Source of the DNA: an uncultured Clostridium sp.
GTDB taxonomy: Bacteria; Bacillota; Clostridia; Lachnospirales; Lachnospiraceae
DNA length: 34,000 nt
Direction: 5' to 3'
Assembly (NCBI GenBank): GCA_947253885.1
Contig: CAMYAO010000020.1
Location: 1-34,000, forward strand
A model generated the notes under the pieces. That model saw only the letters and a list, made by a program, of their open reading frames with translations, had not been told where the DNA came from and searched no databases. The translations under genes and the position numbers were made by a program. Numbering within the stretch: position 1 is the stretch's first letter; each line of letters begins with the position of its first letter. This document shows positions 33,673 through 34,000 of the stretch, one piece after another.

Positions 33673-33701
33673 ATATTAGCATATGCTAATCATTTTTGCA
33701 A
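33673..33701 (-). promoter_or_regulatory. Candidate promoter overlapped by a palindrome
   Basis: On the minus strand TTGCAA (33701-33696) and TAATAT (33678-33673) are 17 bp apart, with TG one base before the -10. It would start near 33666, and the first terminator lies about 80 nt downstream with no good ORF between, so the product may be a short RNA or an attenuated leader. Confidence 0.5.
33675..33690. promoter_or_regulatory. Perfect 16-bp palindrome, possible operator
   Basis: ATTAGCATATGCTAAT is a perfect dyad that covers part of the -10 and spacer of the candidate promoter. Form and length suit a dimeric repressor. The TTAG...CTAA ends are reminiscent of DtxR/MntR-type metalloregulator sites, but that assignment is only a suggestion. 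Confidence 0.55.
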
Positions 33702-33734
33702 GTCTTTTATAAAATATTAGTATAAAACATTTTT

Positions 33735-33954
33735 CTAGCGTCTAGGTACTTGAACCAAAACCAATATTGCACTTACAAACAATCCTATACATCCAATCAA
33801 CATCAAATAAAAACCAAACTCTGCAAACTTTATATATCTGGAAAAAGATGCAAATTGAGCAATTCCCAATAATAAAGTTAAAACAGCAAAAATCAGTCCA
33901 GGTATTTTCTTTTTAAAAAATAACAACACTGCCGTCAATAGCGATAAAATAATC
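33735..33954 (-). CDS. Small membrane protein, 5' end lost at contig end
   Basis: An open minus-strand frame ends at TAG 33737-33735 and runs into the adapter at 33955. About 72 genuine residues remain, from IILSLLTAVLLFF to VLVQVPRR. They form two or three hydrophobic segments (about 1-12, 18-36, 46-66 of the fragment) with no recognisable family. No start codon is available: the apparent N-terminus MGSEMCIRDR is adapter translated on the reverse strand. The downstream 117 bp hold the palindromic promoter and a terminator. Being a real gene is likely from the uninterrupted hydrophobic frame, but it is not proven. Confidence 0.6.
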
Positions 33955-34000
33955 CTGTCTCTTATACACATCTCCGAGCCCACGAGACATCTCAGGATCT
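33955..34000. other. Illumina Nextera adapter (assembly contamination)
   Basis: 33955-33973 is the Tn5 mosaic end CTGTCTCTTATACACATCT, 33974-33988 the Nextera read-2 adapter CCGAGCCCACGAGAC, 33989-33996 an 8-nt i7 index (ATCTCAGG), and 33997-34000 the start of the P7 side (ATCT). These 46 bases are library adapter and not part of the organism. Confidence 0.98.

Noticed and set aside
33735..33983. Full-length 82-aa protein starting MGSEMCIRDR at the right end
   Set aside because: The first ten residues come from adapter; the real gene is truncated at 33954.
1..34000. tRNA, rRNA, CRISPR arrays or insertion sequences
   Set aside because: No repeat-spacer pattern, no terminal inverted repeats with transposase and no structural RNA genes were recognised; intergenic gaps are nearly all too short.

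Overview
The window looks like ordinary chromosome from an AT-rich, Gram-positive, low-GC Clostridia, most likely a member of the Lachnospiraceae or a close relative. The reasons are the codon and base composition, strong AGGAGG-type ribosome binding sites, sepF and MreBCD/RodA/PBP2 genes of Firmicute type, an endonuclease-type MutL, a methionine gamma-lyase-family (YnbB-like) gene after miaA, and a DUF6110-like protein beside a metal P-type ATPase. The species cannot be named from the sequence alone. The right end is the end of an assembled contig: the last 46 bases (33955-34000) are Illumina Nextera adapter, not genome.

Layout. Almost everything is on the minus strand, so transcription runs right to left. 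From the left edge: a cut-off tyrosine recombinase (minus), then dtd (plus) with a very strong terminator. After these come single genes and short groups: a cytidylate-kinase-like gene with its own promoter, rluD, lspA, sepF, yggS, an orphan HlyD-like membrane protein and a small P-loop protein. From about 6.4 to 28.2 kb lies one tightly packed block of 18 genes, mostly with gaps of 20 bp or less or with ATGA/GTGA/TAATG overlaps. In transcription order it is rlmH, phoH, ybeY, a lipid flippase of the SpoVB/YtgP type, two FAD-dependent oxidoreductases, mutS, mutL, miaA, a PLP enzyme, radC, mreB, mreC, mreD, PBP2 (mrdA), rodA, an MgsA-like protein and a D-Ala-D-Ala carboxypeptidase. The second half of this block is an elongasome cluster: scaffold, SEDS glycosyltransferase, transpeptidase and carboxypeptidase. 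The first half is RNA maturation and mismatch repair.

From 28.3 kb on there are short units. xpt is on the plus strand and shares a bidirectional terminator with a ribU-flavoenzyme operon. Next is a metal-ATPase operon read as a 26-codon membrane mini-gene, a DUF6110-like membrane-anchored helix protein, an internal hairpin, and a P1B-type ATPase without a CPC motif. Upstream of it, in the only stretch of about 300 bp without a gene, are a promoter overlapped by a perfect 16-bp palindrome and a terminator about 80 nt downstream. The last partial ORF encodes a small membrane protein cut by the contig end.

The best candidate for something under-described is the metal-ATPase operon (about 30.86-33.7 kb). 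Its arrangement recalls the mycobacterial P-type ATPase/PacL (DUF1490) pairs and adds a tiny membrane peptide too short for usual gene callers. Second is the MgsA-like protein in the rodA operon, which has lost the catalytic aspartate of methylglyoxal synthase. No rRNA, tRNA, CRISPR array or insertion sequence was seen.
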